Under the pieces are notes generated by a model. That model did not search any database. It was given only the letters and a program-made list of their open reading frames with translations, and was not told the origin of the DNA. The position numbers and the translations under genes are program-made. Below are positions 1 to 7,193 of a stretch of DNA of 64,000 nt, piece after piece. Source of the DNA: Bradyrhizobium sp. JYMT SZCCT0428 (lineage in GTDB: Bacteria > Pseudomonadota > Alphaproteobacteria > Rhizobiales > Xanthobacteraceae); NCBI RefSeq assembly GCF_018131075.1, contig NZ_JAFCLS010000003.1, positions 1 through 64,000 on the forward strand. The letters run 5' to 3'. The first letter of the stretch is position 1, and each line of letters opens with the position of its first letter.

Positions 1-225
1 GTCTACGCCGAAGCGGCAAAGGATATTCGGGGCACCGCAAAGACGTTCAGCGCGGCCGCCGGGTTCCCCGAGCCGGTAATGGAGGTTGCGCTGTCCCGCC
101 GGACCTTCGACATCCTGCCGATCAGCAGTTCGGTTATCGCCGAACAGCAGAGGATCGCCGACACCTTCAAAGATCTCGGGCTCATTCCCGCAGCGATCAA
201 TGTATCGGATGCGGCGCACAAGTAG
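1..225 (+). CDS. Aliphatic sulfonate-type ABC transporter substrate-binding protein, C-terminal end (partial)
   Basis: The reading frame enters the window already open and stops with TAG at 223-225, giving the last 74 residues. The tail (QQRIADTFKDLGLIPAAINV, then SDAAHK) matches the C-terminal helix and tail of SsuA/TauA-type periplasmic binding proteins, which deliver organosulfonates or related anions to an ABC importer. The start, signal peptide and binding lobes lie outside the window, so substrate cannot be judged. A dispersed repeat follows immediately, and no permease or ATPase gene lies downstream inside the window. Confidence 0.7.
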   Translation, partial: VYAEAAKDIRGTAKTFSAAAGFPEPVMEVALSRRTFDILPISSSVIAEQQRIADTFKDLGLIPAAINVSDAAHK

Positions 226-240
226 CCGAGCCACGATCAC

Positions 241-336
241 TTCTGGGCACCTGTGAGACATGCGCTTATCCTGCGAAGGTAGACCGGAAGTCGCTGTGGT
301 CCGGCCAAACCGACGCGAATGACCCGAAGCGGACCT
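241..336. repeat. Dispersed ~100 bp intergenic repeat, copy A
   Basis: Contains GGCACC..TGAGACATGC, then GACCGGAAGTCGC, a GTGGTCCGGCC block and a GACGCG.ATGACCC..AGCGGAC end. The same blocks in the same order recur at about 1760-1866 (close match) and 3013-3126 (diverged). All three copies lie between genes, two of them beside ABC binding-protein genes. Confidence 0.7.
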
Positions 337-425
337 TGGCTCAATCGTTTTTGGGCTGATATGCTCTCGACTGTGAACTCGCAAGGGCTTCTGTGCCTTT
401 GCATCGCAGATAAGGCAGATCAAGG

Positions 426-1745
426 ATGATTGACACTGCTTTGCCAACTACGCGTTACGCTTTGAGCGGAGACGTGAATATTGCTTACCAGGTCATGGGA
501 AATGGGCCCATCGATATCTTCATTGTTACAGGCTCGGTCTCTCACGTGGAATTCCTGCATGAAATTAAGGGATACACCGCCTTTATGCGTCGGCTCTCGA
601 AATTTGCCCGCGTCATCATGTTCGACAAACGAGGACAAGGTCTTTCCGACAGAATTTCAGGCGCACCATCACTGGAAGATCGGATGGATGACGTCCGCGC
701 CATCATGGATGAAATTGGTTCCAGAAACGCCGCACTCATCGCCTTCTCTGAGGGCGGTGCATTGAGCATCATCTTCGCGGCAACCTATCCAGAACGCGTC
801 TCCCATCTAATCTTGTTTGGCTGTTTCGCTTGCTTCTCCGAGATGTTTGAAAATCCAAAAGAACGTATCGAGCTGCGATACAAGAATTGGGGAACCGGGG
901 TGATGATGAGCAACGTGTTACCTAGTCTCGCCACTGATCCCGAGATGGTGCAGCAACTAGCAAAGCTGGAACGACTTTCGGCCACGCCCGGTGCTCACAG
1001 AACAATGATGTATCTTAACCTTTTGATCGACGTCAGGTCCATCCTACCGAATGTGCGGGTCCCGACTCTTGTACTGCATCGAAGAACCGATCGAATGATC
1101 CCAGCCGAGCGGGGCCGCGAATTGGCGACGAAAATCCCTGGCGCAAAATACATCGAATATCCTGACGGTGATCACGGATATTGGACTGGCGATGTCGTGT
1201 CCGTAATAGGTGACATAGAGGAATTTGTAACAGGCCATCGAGATGATGCGTCAGTTGATACCGAACGAGTGCTAGCCACTGTTCTCTTTACTGATATTGT
1301 TGGATCGACACAGAGCGCCGTTGAAATGGGGGATCAAACTTGGCGACAACTCCTGGAAAACCATGACCAGATAGCAAAACAAATGGTTGAGAGACATCGC
1401 GGCATTCTCGTTAAGACGACCGGCGATGGCATATTGGCTACGTTCGATGGGCCAGCTCGCGCGGTGCGTTGCGCATTGTCCTTCGGAGCGGTTTCAAAGC
1501 AAATAGGGCTGCCCTTGCGAGCAGGTTTGCACACCGGCGAGATAGAGTTGCGTGGTCGGGATATTGGTGGAATTGCCGTACATGCTGCCGCTCGCGTGAT
1601 GGCTCGCTGCGAGCCGAACGAAGTGTTGGTCTCAAGGGTCGTCACGGACCTTGTTGCCGGTGCGGGTTTGAAATTCTCAGAACGGGGCTCGCACGACTTG
1701 AAAGGTCTCCCGGGCCGTTGGGACCTTTATGCAGCAAGCACATAG
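426..1745 (+). CDS. Alpha/beta hydrolase fused to class III adenylate/guanylate cyclase domain
   Basis: 439 residues in two domains. Residues about 1-270 are an alpha/beta hydrolase: nucleophile motif AFSEGG with Ser108, an acidic residue near Asp222 (RTDRMIP) and His250 in GDHGYW, a full apparent triad. Residues about 280-439 are a class III cyclase: metal-binding Asp290 (FTDIVGST) and Asp334 (TTGDG), Lys330 at the position that selects adenine in mammalian cyclases, and a GRDIGG motif. The usual transition-state Asn is replaced by His (AVHAAAR), although the Arg four residues later is kept. This suggests a cytosolic cAMP-forming enzyme coupled to a hydrolase or ligand-binding module; the ligand is unknown. 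The ATG at 426 follows an AAGG. The codon use looks less GC-rich than in core genes, in keeping with the accessory setting. Confidence 0.88.
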   Translation: MIDTALPTTRYALSGDVNIAYQVMGNGPIDIFIVTGSVSHVEFLHEIKGYTAFMRRLSKFARVIMFDKRGQGLSDRISGAPSLEDRMDDVRAIMDEIGSRNAALIAFSEGGALSIIFAATYPERVSHLILFGCFACFSEMFENPKERIELRYKNWGTGVMMSNVLPSLATDPEMVQQLAKLERLSATPGAHRTMMYLNLLIDVRSILPNVRVPTLVLHRRTDRMIPAERGRELATKIPGAKYIEYPDGDHGYWTGDVVSVIGDIEEFVTGHRDDASVDTERVLATVLFTDIVGSTQSAVEMGDQTWRQLLENHDQIAKQMVERHRGILVKTTGDGILATFDGPARAVRCALSFGAVSKQIGLPLRAGLHTGEIELRGRDIGGIAVHAAARVMARCEPNEVLVSRVVTDLVAGAGLKFSERGSHDLKGLPGRWDLYAAST

Positions 1746-1759
1746 GAACGTCTTCTGCT

Positions 1760-1866
1760 CGTGGCACCTTTGAGACATGCCCACCCATCCCAGAATGTCC
1801 GTTCACTGGGCGGACCGGAAGTCGCGTGGTCCGGCCAAACCGACGCGGATGACCCAGAGCGGACAT
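1760..1866. repeat. Dispersed ~100 bp intergenic repeat, copy B
   Basis: Second copy of the repeat at 241-336, nearly identical in the GGCACC(TT)TGAGACATGC and GTGGTCCGGCCAAACCGACG blocks. It sits between the hydrolase-cyclase gene and the stop of the leftward ABC binding-protein gene. Confidence 0.7.
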
Positions 1867-1879
1867 AAGGCCGCAGCAA

Positions 1880-2890
1880 TTATTCGATCACATCGTTGGC
1901 AAGTGCGAGCAGCGTCGGCGGAACGTTCAGTCCAAGGACCTTCGCTGTCTTTGAATTGATTACCAGGTCGAACTTGGTTGGTTGTTCGACCGGCAGTTCG
2001 GCGGGTTTAGCGCCTTTCAGGATCTTGTCGACATGACCCGCGGCACGGCGATAGAGGTCGGAAAGACTTGGCCCGTAACAGATTAGTCCGGCGACTTCGG
2101 CAAACTCCCGTGTTGGGTAGACGGCCGGCATCCGCCGATCCATTGCAAATCCGGTAATGGCGCGGCGGTTGGAGAAATTCCAGGGGTTGCGCGCGACGAA
2201 CAGCCCGTGCACCTGCTCCCGGACTATCAACCCGAATGCTTCATCGTAACTCGTCGGCGTGTGCTCGGCGTGGAGCAAAGTAATGCCCAACCTCTCCGCA
2301 GCGCTACGCACGCCGATCGCGGCCGGACTTTCCCAATCGAGCTTTAGCCCCAGATAGGCCACTCGGGTCGTATTCGGTGCGACTTCCGTCAACATCTGCA
2401 GTCTCTTGGCCTCGAAGTCAGGTCCCGTATTGCCTGAAAAGCCGGTGATGTTGCCACCGGGACGGGCGAGACTGGCTACTAGCCCCTGCGCGGCAGGGTC
2501 GGAGCTGTTGGCCATGACAACCGGCACGGCTCGCGTTGCGCGCTGGAAGGCGTGTGCGACTTCGTTGGCGCCGCCACCTCCCGCCAGGATCACATCGGGT
2601 GAAGTCCCGAGCACCCGTGCCGCGATTTCATCGAGTTGTCCGAATTTTCCCTCGGCGGAATAAAACTCAAACTTCATGTTCCTGCCGTCGACGTAGCCAA
2701 GCTCCTGCATGCCCTGGAGGAAGGCAATCACGAGGCCTTTCCACGCATCGCCCTCTTTGGCGTCGACGAACTGGCCGGTCGGAACGACGAACGCAATACG
2801 ATGAACCTTATCGGCCGATCGCGCCCGCTGCGGCCACAGCGCGGACAAAAACCCGCAACCGATCAGGGTGATGACAACGCGCCGTTTCAT
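1880..2890 (-). CDS. ABC transporter substrate-binding protein (PF04392 / COG2984 type)
   Basis: 336 residues from the ATG at 2890, chosen because GGAAAGG lies just upstream and because MKRRVVITLIGCGF begins a typical export signal ending near ARSA. The mature protein has family hallmarks: an early GMQELGYVDGRN segment, SLARPGGNITGFS, and a C-terminal block with LPVEQPTKFDLVINSKTAK and then NVPPTLLALANDVIE. The frame stays open ~100 codons upstream but that part looks non-coding. Substrates of this family are mostly unknown (some bind tryptophan or other small ligands). The gene is divergent from the paralogue starting at 3212, and no permease or ATPase is nearby, so it is either an orphan receptor or a leftover. 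Confidence 0.85.
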   Translation of the reverse strand: MKRRVVITLIGCGFLSALWPQRARSADKVHRIAFVVPTGQFVDAKEGDAWKGLVIAFLQGMQELGYVDGRNMKFEFYSAEGKFGQLDEIAARVLGTSPDVILAGGGGANEVAHAFQRATRAVPVVMANSSDPAAQGLVASLARPGGNITGFSGNTGPDFEAKRLQMLTEVAPNTTRVAYLGLKLDWESPAAIGVRSAAERLGITLLHAEHTPTSYDEAFGLIVREQVHGLFVARNPWNFSNRRAITGFAMDRRMPAVYPTREFAEVAGLICYGPSLSDLYRRAAGHVDKILKGAKPAELPVEQPTKFDLVINSKTAKVLGLNVPPTLLALANDVIE

Positions 2891-3211
2891 GCGACCTTTC
2901 CACAATCTGGCAAATACATTTCGTCTCGTGTTCGCTGGATTTCCAATCCTTAACAGTTGAGTATCCGATGAAAAAGGGAGTGCAGTAAGGCCAGACATCA
3001 TCGACGATGTCGGTTCCTGGCACTCATGAGACATGCCGACCGGCCCTGACGATGTCCGCTTCCGGAGTAAAACCGGAAATAGTCTCCCGACGATCAAAGT
3101 GACGCGATTGCCCACAGCGGACATTGGCCCTAGCCCCCGCCTGCTGCCCTCACATCCGCTTCCCAAGTGTGCTAGTGTGAGCCGTTCGACGCCCAAATCT
3201 GGGAGGATGCG
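2891..3211. other. Divergent intergenic region between two ABC binding-protein genes
   Basis: 321 bp holding promoters for both neighbouring genes in principle, and the third copy of the dispersed repeat at 3013-3126. I see no clear operator or terminator. Confidence 0.5.
3013..3126. repeat. Dispersed intergenic repeat, copy C (diverged)
   Basis: Shares the GGCAC..TGAGACATGCC start, an AACCGGAA block and a GACGCGATTGCCCACAGCGG-like end with copies A and B, but the middle differs. Its inner GATGTCCGCTTCCGG and the terminal AGCGGACAT are inverted with respect to each other (ATGTCCGCT / AGCGGACAT), so the unit could fold as a long hairpin. Confidence 0.55.
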
Positions 3212-4138
3212 GTGCGACGCCGTGAATTCATCACGCTCATCGCCAGTGCGGCCGCCACCTGGCCGCTCACAGCGCGTGGGCAGTCAGCCAAGAAGATACC
3301 CAAGGTTGGAGTTCTTTGGCACGCCGGCAGTGCCGAAGAGGAGGCAATATATCTACGTGCGCTGAACCAGGGTTTTAGCAACCTCGGCTACGTCGAGGGT
3401 AAGTCGATTGTCCTAGAACACCGAATTCCGGATGAGCGACCAGAGCGCTTTGTCAGTATGGCTAAAGAGCTTGCTGCCCTTCCAGTGGACGTCTTGGTGG
3501 CGGTGACCCAACCGGCGGCGCTGGCTGCGGCGACAGCAACGACCAAAATACCGATTGTCTTTAATCACGTGCCGGACCCGGTCCGAACAAAGCTGGTGAA
3601 CAGCCTAGCCCGTCCGGGTGGAAACGTCACAGGTTTAACAAACATTGCAGCCGAGATTGCAGCGAAGCGCGTTCAACTACTAAAGGAAGCTTTTCCAAGG
3701 ATGAAGAGCATCATCTTGCTCGTAAATCCGAGCGACCAAGCAATGGGCATTTTTATTGACGAAGCCAAAACTTCCGCCATATCTCTTGGTTTGGAGGTAC
3801 GAATAATTGGAGTGCGCTCGGTCGAAGAATTAAAGAGGGCGCTCAACGATCTGGCTGTTGACGGCACAGAAGGCATGATAACCGCCCCTAACGGCCTGTT
3901 CTACCAAGGCCGTGTATTGGTTGGTCAACTGGCTGCTGCGCACCGTATTCCGTCCATAGTTGTCTCGCGAGAGACTTTAGAAGGTGGAGCGCTAATGTCA
4001 TATGGCGCCGACTTCCAAGCCATTTTCCGCCGCACGCCCGTCTATGTTGACAGGATCCTCAAAGGTGAGAAGCCCGCAGATTTGCCTGTTGAACAGCCCA
4101 CCAAGTTTCAATTCCTTGTTAATCTCAAGACCGCGTAG
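3212..4138 (+). CDS. ABC transporter substrate-binding protein, C-terminally truncated by a premature TAG
   Basis: 308 residues from the GTG at 3212, preceded by GGGAGG. MRRREFITLIASAAATWPL is a twin-arginine-like export signal common in this family. The body has SLARPGGNVTGLTNIAAEIA and ends LPVEQPTKFQFLVNLKTA, where relatives continue with K(A/V)LGL..PP..LARADEVIE. Here a TAG (4136-4138) replaces the next codon, and the same frame then reads ALGMTISEALLLRADEVIE to a second TAG at 4196-4198. So about 20 C-terminal residues have been lost by one nonsense change. The gene may be a pseudogene or still partly functional. It is a paralogue of the divergent gene at 1880-2890. Confidence 0.8.
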   Translation: MRRREFITLIASAAATWPLTARGQSAKKIPKVGVLWHAGSAEEEAIYLRALNQGFSNLGYVEGKSIVLEHRIPDERPERFVSMAKELAALPVDVLVAVTQPAALAAATATTKIPIVFNHVPDPVRTKLVNSLARPGGNVTGLTNIAAEIAAKRVQLLKEAFPRMKSIILLVNPSDQAMGIFIDEAKTSAISLGLEVRIIGVRSVEELKRALNDLAVDGTEGMITAPNGLFYQGRVLVGQLAAAHRIPSIVVSRETLEGGALMSYGADFQAIFRRTPVYVDRILKGEKPADLPVEQPTKFQFLVNLKTA

Positions 4139-4198
4139 GCGCTTGGCATGACCATTTCTGAGGCCTTGTTGCTCCGCGCCGACGAGGTAATCGAATAG
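4139..4198 (+). pseudogene. Untranslated ancestral C-terminus of the upstream binding protein
   Basis: In frame after the TAG at 4136, codons give ALGMTISEALLLRADEVIE then TAG, the conserved tail of PF04392 proteins; compare NVPPTLLALANDVIE at the end of the gene at 1880-2890. Its preservation implies that the nonsense mutation is recent. Confidence 0.8.
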
Positions 4199-4416
4199 AG
4201 ACCGCGCGGTACGCCGCGTAACAACTCGCCGGCGCGCGTCGGTAGTGGACTGACCCGGTCAGAAGACAAACGCGCAAGGCGGGATGGAAACACAGAGTTT
4301 CTGGCGCTCCTCAATAGTGGATCGTTTGTCGATATGTTGCCGATTTATCGCATCTGGGAAAAACCGGCGTACGTCGGCGACCCTCGCATATGTTGCGGAT
4401 GGACTTAGCCTTCCGC

Positions 4417-4842
4417 ATGAACCAGCCTTCGCTTCTGTTGGTCGCGGTAGCGGGGCGGGGCGTCGTGAGTTTTCAGATCACCATTTTGAAGGTGCTCGCG
4501 GGACAGCCGGAAGGGCGCGCTTCGCATCCTGACGTCACCAAATCCGTCGCGATTTTGATGTCGAGCGGTGCTGATTGGTCGGAGCGCATGAAGCGCCTCG
4601 CAGCCCGTGCGCCAAGCCTAAGCATTTTCTCCCGCGGGTATGTACTTCGCGATGACGCCGGGTGGCAGATTACTGATGCCGGCCGTGCATTTCTGGCGTC
4701 GATCGAAGCGCCGGCATCTGAGCCGGCGCTCGAACCTCCTGTGCCCACGCAGCCAATCGAACCGGCTGTGCCAGATCTTCCGTCAAATATCGTCCGCCTC
4801 GTCGATCATCAAGACAAGCGCCGCCGGCGCGCCGCTGCTTGA
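4417..4842 (+). CDS. Conserved hypothetical protein with winged-helix-like segment
   Basis: 141 residues from the ATG at 4417 (in-frame ATGs also at 4390 and 4399; none has a strong ribosome site). The segment FQITILKVLAGQPEGRA and the later RGYVLRDDAGWQITDAGRAFLASIEAP resemble the helices and wing of a small winged-helix domain. A Pro-rich linker (EPPVPTQPIEPAVPD) and a basic tail (DKRRRRAAA) follow. No transmembrane segment is visible. The gene ends 25 bp before the exonuclease III gene, so co-transcription is plausible. Function is unknown; nucleic-acid binding is an inference. Confidence 0.6.
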   Translation: MNQPSLLLVAVAGRGVVSFQITILKVLAGQPEGRASHPDVTKSVAILMSSGADWSERMKRLAARAPSLSIFSRGYVLRDDAGWQITDAGRAFLASIEAPASEPALEPPVPTQPIEPAVPDLPSNIVRLVDHQDKRRRRAAA

Positions 4843-4867
4843 CCCCAAGGTCGCGTAGGCTGTCGCC

Positions 4868-5671
4868 GTGAAGATCGCGACGTTCAACATCAACAACATC
4901 AATAAGCGGCTGCCCAACCTCTTGGATTGGCTAAAGTCGTCCAGTCCTGACGTTGTCTGCCTGCAAGAGCTCAAGTCGACAGATAGGGACTTTCCAGCGG
5001 AGGCATTACGCGAAGCCGGTTATGGCGCCGTCTGGCGCGGCGAGCGCTCATGGAACGGCGTCGCTATCCTGGCGCGCGGCGCTGAGCCTGTGCTGATCCG
5101 TGACGAACTGCCCGGCGATCCGAAAGATCGTCAGAGCCGTTATATCGAGGCGGCCGTCGGCGGTGTCGTCGTCGCCTCGCTTTATCTGCCAAACGGCAAC
5201 CCGCAGCCGGGTCCGAAATTCGACTACAAGCTCGCGTGGTTCGATCGGCTGATCGAACGCGCTGCGGGGCTTCTAGACGCGGACGTCCCGGTGGTGCTCG
5301 CCGGCGATTACAACGTTGTGCCGACCGACTTCGACATCTATTCGGTGAGATCGTTCGTCAAGAACGCGCTGCTACAGCCGGCGCCGCGCGCGGCCTATGC
5401 GCAACTCGTCGAGATGGGTTGGACCGATGCTTTGCGTCATTTGCATCCGGATGAGCCGATGTTCACGTTCTGGAGCTACCTGCGCAATCGCTGGCCGCGT
5501 GACGCGGGTCTGCGCCTCGATCATCTTCTCCTAAGCCCCAAGATCGCGCCGCGGCTGAAAGCCGCCGGCGTCGATCGTGAAGCCAGAGACCGAGACAATG
5601 CCAGCGATCACGCGCCGGCATGGATCGAGCTGTCGGTGGCAAGGAAAGGTCGAAGTCCGCGGAGCCGGTAA
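4868..5671 (+). CDS. xth: Exodeoxyribonuclease III / AP endonuclease
   Basis: 267 residues, GTG start at 4868. The endonuclease/exonuclease/phosphatase fold is clear: MKIATFNINNINKR, the metal-binding Glu in CLQELK (Glu34), the active-site pair in AGDYNVVPTD, and SDHAPAWIEL with the catalytic Asp-His near the end. Such enzymes cut 5' of abasic sites and degrade 3' ends of duplex DNA in base-excision repair. The ELKSTDRDFP variant of the Q-E-x-K box is normal for the alphaproteobacterial form. A second, more distant exonuclease III lies at 37796-38611, so this copy in the accessory region is a paralogue. Confidence 0.93.
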   Translation: MKIATFNINNINKRLPNLLDWLKSSSPDVVCLQELKSTDRDFPAEALREAGYGAVWRGERSWNGVAILARGAEPVLIRDELPGDPKDRQSRYIEAAVGGVVVASLYLPNGNPQPGPKFDYKLAWFDRLIERAAGLLDADVPVVLAGDYNVVPTDFDIYSVRSFVKNALLQPAPRAAYAQLVEMGWTDALRHLHPDEPMFTFWSYLRNRWPRDAGLRLDHLLLSPKIAPRLKAAGVDREARDRDNASDHAPAWIELSVARKGRSPRSR

Positions 5672-5707
5672 CGCGGATCAAACCGTAAAACACGCCCGCT
5701 TCGGGTC

Positions 5708-6040
5708 TTACTTCATTTTTTTTGGATCACGTGCGCTATTGAACCGTCGTAACACCTTTTCTCGTCGAGACGCTGCTCGGCTTTCCTCCTCAAAAGAGCT
5801 GCGCCAAGCGCGCATTTCTTGTTCGTTGAACAGTCGCTGCCTCTCAGCTTCCCGCTCTACCGACGCTGACAACTGGGCGTGTTTACGGTTGCTCCGCCAC
5901 ACCAAATAGCAAGCCAAGGCGACGTAGGCATAAAACGGCAGCAAGAAGATCATCGCCCAAAGCAGGCCGATGAGAGCTGTCGCAAGCACCACTACGCCAA
6001 CAATGAGCGCTATCGCAACCGGCATCAATTTCTCCGGCAT
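5708..6040 (-). CDS. Small membrane protein of unknown function
   Basis: 110 residues if started at the ATG at 6040 (MPEKLMPVAIALIVG); the open frame extends to 6193 but the added part has no coding look. Residues about 5-42 form two closely spaced hydrophobic segments. The rest is charged and probably coiled-coil (EREAERQRLFNEQEMRAWRSSFEEES), ending RDPKKMK. No recognised family. No clear ribosome site is seen, so the start is uncertain. Confidence 0.45.
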   Translation of the reverse strand: MPEKLMPVAIALIVGVVVLATALIGLLWAMIFLLPFYAYVALACYLVWRSNRKHAQLSASVEREAERQRLFNEQEMRAWRSSFEEESRAASRREKVLRRFNSARDPKKMK

Positions 6041-6206
6041 ACTAAGGCGGCGAGGCTGCGTTTTGTTTCTGTGTATAGTTTTGAACAGTATTGCCGGCGA
6101 TCCGCGCTGTCGCCCCGCCGATGGTGCCGGCTGGCACCCCTGGGGAACCAACCTCGCTGAGGGCGCTTCTCTCCAAAAGGAATTGAGCGGCAAAGGAAGG
6201 CGCGAG

Positions 6207-6610
6207 GTGGCTTATCCGAAAGTTCCGACCGCAGAGCTTGCCGCTGAATTTTCTACCGACCGCCTAAGGTTCTCGGCTACCATGTCGTCGTCAATAGCCA
6301 GGCGGTCGCGTTGGTTACGCTCGATGAGCTGACCCTTGCGGGCCTTTCCGCGGCGGACGAAGTGCAGACGTTCAAGCTCGCCGATCAAGTGAAGGCCGGA
6401 TCGCTATTGTTTTGGCACAGCGACGGGATGTTACACGATGACCCGGGGGAACAGGGCACGCCAGTCGGAATGACGATGCGGGACCTTGAGGCTGGCAGCG
6501 TCGTGCGCCTCTTCCGCGATGGCTTCATTCCGCTCGACGCGGATTTCAACCAGATCGCAGCAAGCGACGATCTGAACGAGGGCGATGCAAGAGCGCTTGA
6601 GCAAGCTTAG
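6207..6610 (+). pseudogene. Frameshifted small gene with antitoxin-like N-terminus
   Basis: A ribosome site (AAGGAAGG at 6193-6200) precedes a GTG at 6207 that opens VAYPKVPTAELAAEFSTDRL, which resembles the start of Phd/ParD-like antitoxins from this group. That frame then reads nonsense, while a different frame, open from 6248, gives KVLGYHVVVNSQAVALVTLD and continues to TAG at 6608-6610. One small indel near 6250-6290 would join them into a ~134 residue protein. The second half (SLLFWHSDGMLHDDPGEQGT) is not a family I can name, so the antitoxin assignment rests only on the N-terminus. Confidence 0.4.
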
Positions 6611-6688
6611 AATTAGTCTCCTGATATCCGAATTTCTCGGGTTTCAGATGGATTGGAGTGTCCCGCGCGTTCCGCTATCATGGCAGGG

Positions 6689-7082
6689 ATGAAGATCATA
6701 AGCATCCGCCAGCCCTAAGCCTCGCTGATCGTCAGCGGCATCAAAGACGTCGAGAATTCGGGCCGGTCCTTATTCATGCATCTCAACAGCCAGACGATAT
6801 CTCGCGCGAAGAGATCGAGCGGCGCTTCGGCGTCAGCGTTCCGGCGGCGCAGCCGCGGGGAGGCGTCGTCGACATTGCTATCTCGTCGACTGCGTGAGAG
6901 CGCATGAAAGCAAGTGGTACGCCGCACCATACGTCGACAAAGGCTCCGGCGACGTCCGCAGCCACTTTGCGTTCGTGCTGCGCAACGCTCGACCACTGTC
7001 GTTTGTGCGATGGAAGGGCGCGCTCTCGCTGCGCGCGGCGCCGCGTGAGCTGATCGAAACGCTTGGTCTCGAAGCCCCGCAA
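6689..7082 (+). pseudogene. ASCH-domain protein, broken by a stop and frameshifts
   Basis: The pieces read in order as an ASCH (PUA-like, RNA-binding) protein: MKIISIRQP at 6689, then TAA at 6716 in place of a Tyr codon, then ASLIVSGIKDVEN; after a frame change FGPVLIHASQQPDDISREEI with ERRFGVSVPAAQPRGGVVDIAI; after another change near 6880 VDCVRAHESKWY, then FAFVLRNARPLSFVRWKGAL and ELIETLGLEA. At least one nonsense and two frameshifts are needed. The coding similarity stops at about 7082, exactly where the antisense remnant of hsdS begins, so a deletion has fused two dead genes tail to tail. Confidence 0.75.
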
Positions 7083-7193
7083 ATTAAGCCCCTTCGGGTC
7101 GTCAGTAAGAAAGCTCTCGATAGGGCGCGGTGATCCGCCGCGGGCAATCTCAAAAATGTCGGCGAGACGTTTGACTGTCCAATGGGCATTCAC
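7083..7193 (-). pseudogene. hsdS: Type I restriction specificity subunit HsdS, N-terminal remnant
   Basis: A GTG start at 7193 overlaps the hsdM stop by 4 bp (GTGA), the coupling normal for hsdM-hsdS. The product begins (M)NAHWTVKRLADIFEIARGG and continues SPRPIESFLTDDPKGLN, the conserved first segment of an HsdS target-recognition domain. After ~37 residues the frame runs into the antisense of the ASCH remnant and no specificity domain follows; an intact HsdS has ~400 residues. The methylase next door therefore lacks its own DNA-reading subunit here. Confidence 0.8.

Noticed and set aside
3073..3196. N-terminal extension of the leftward binding protein up to 3196
   Set aside because: The extra ~100 codons run through an intergenic repeat and precede an obvious signal peptide with its own ribosome site at 2890.
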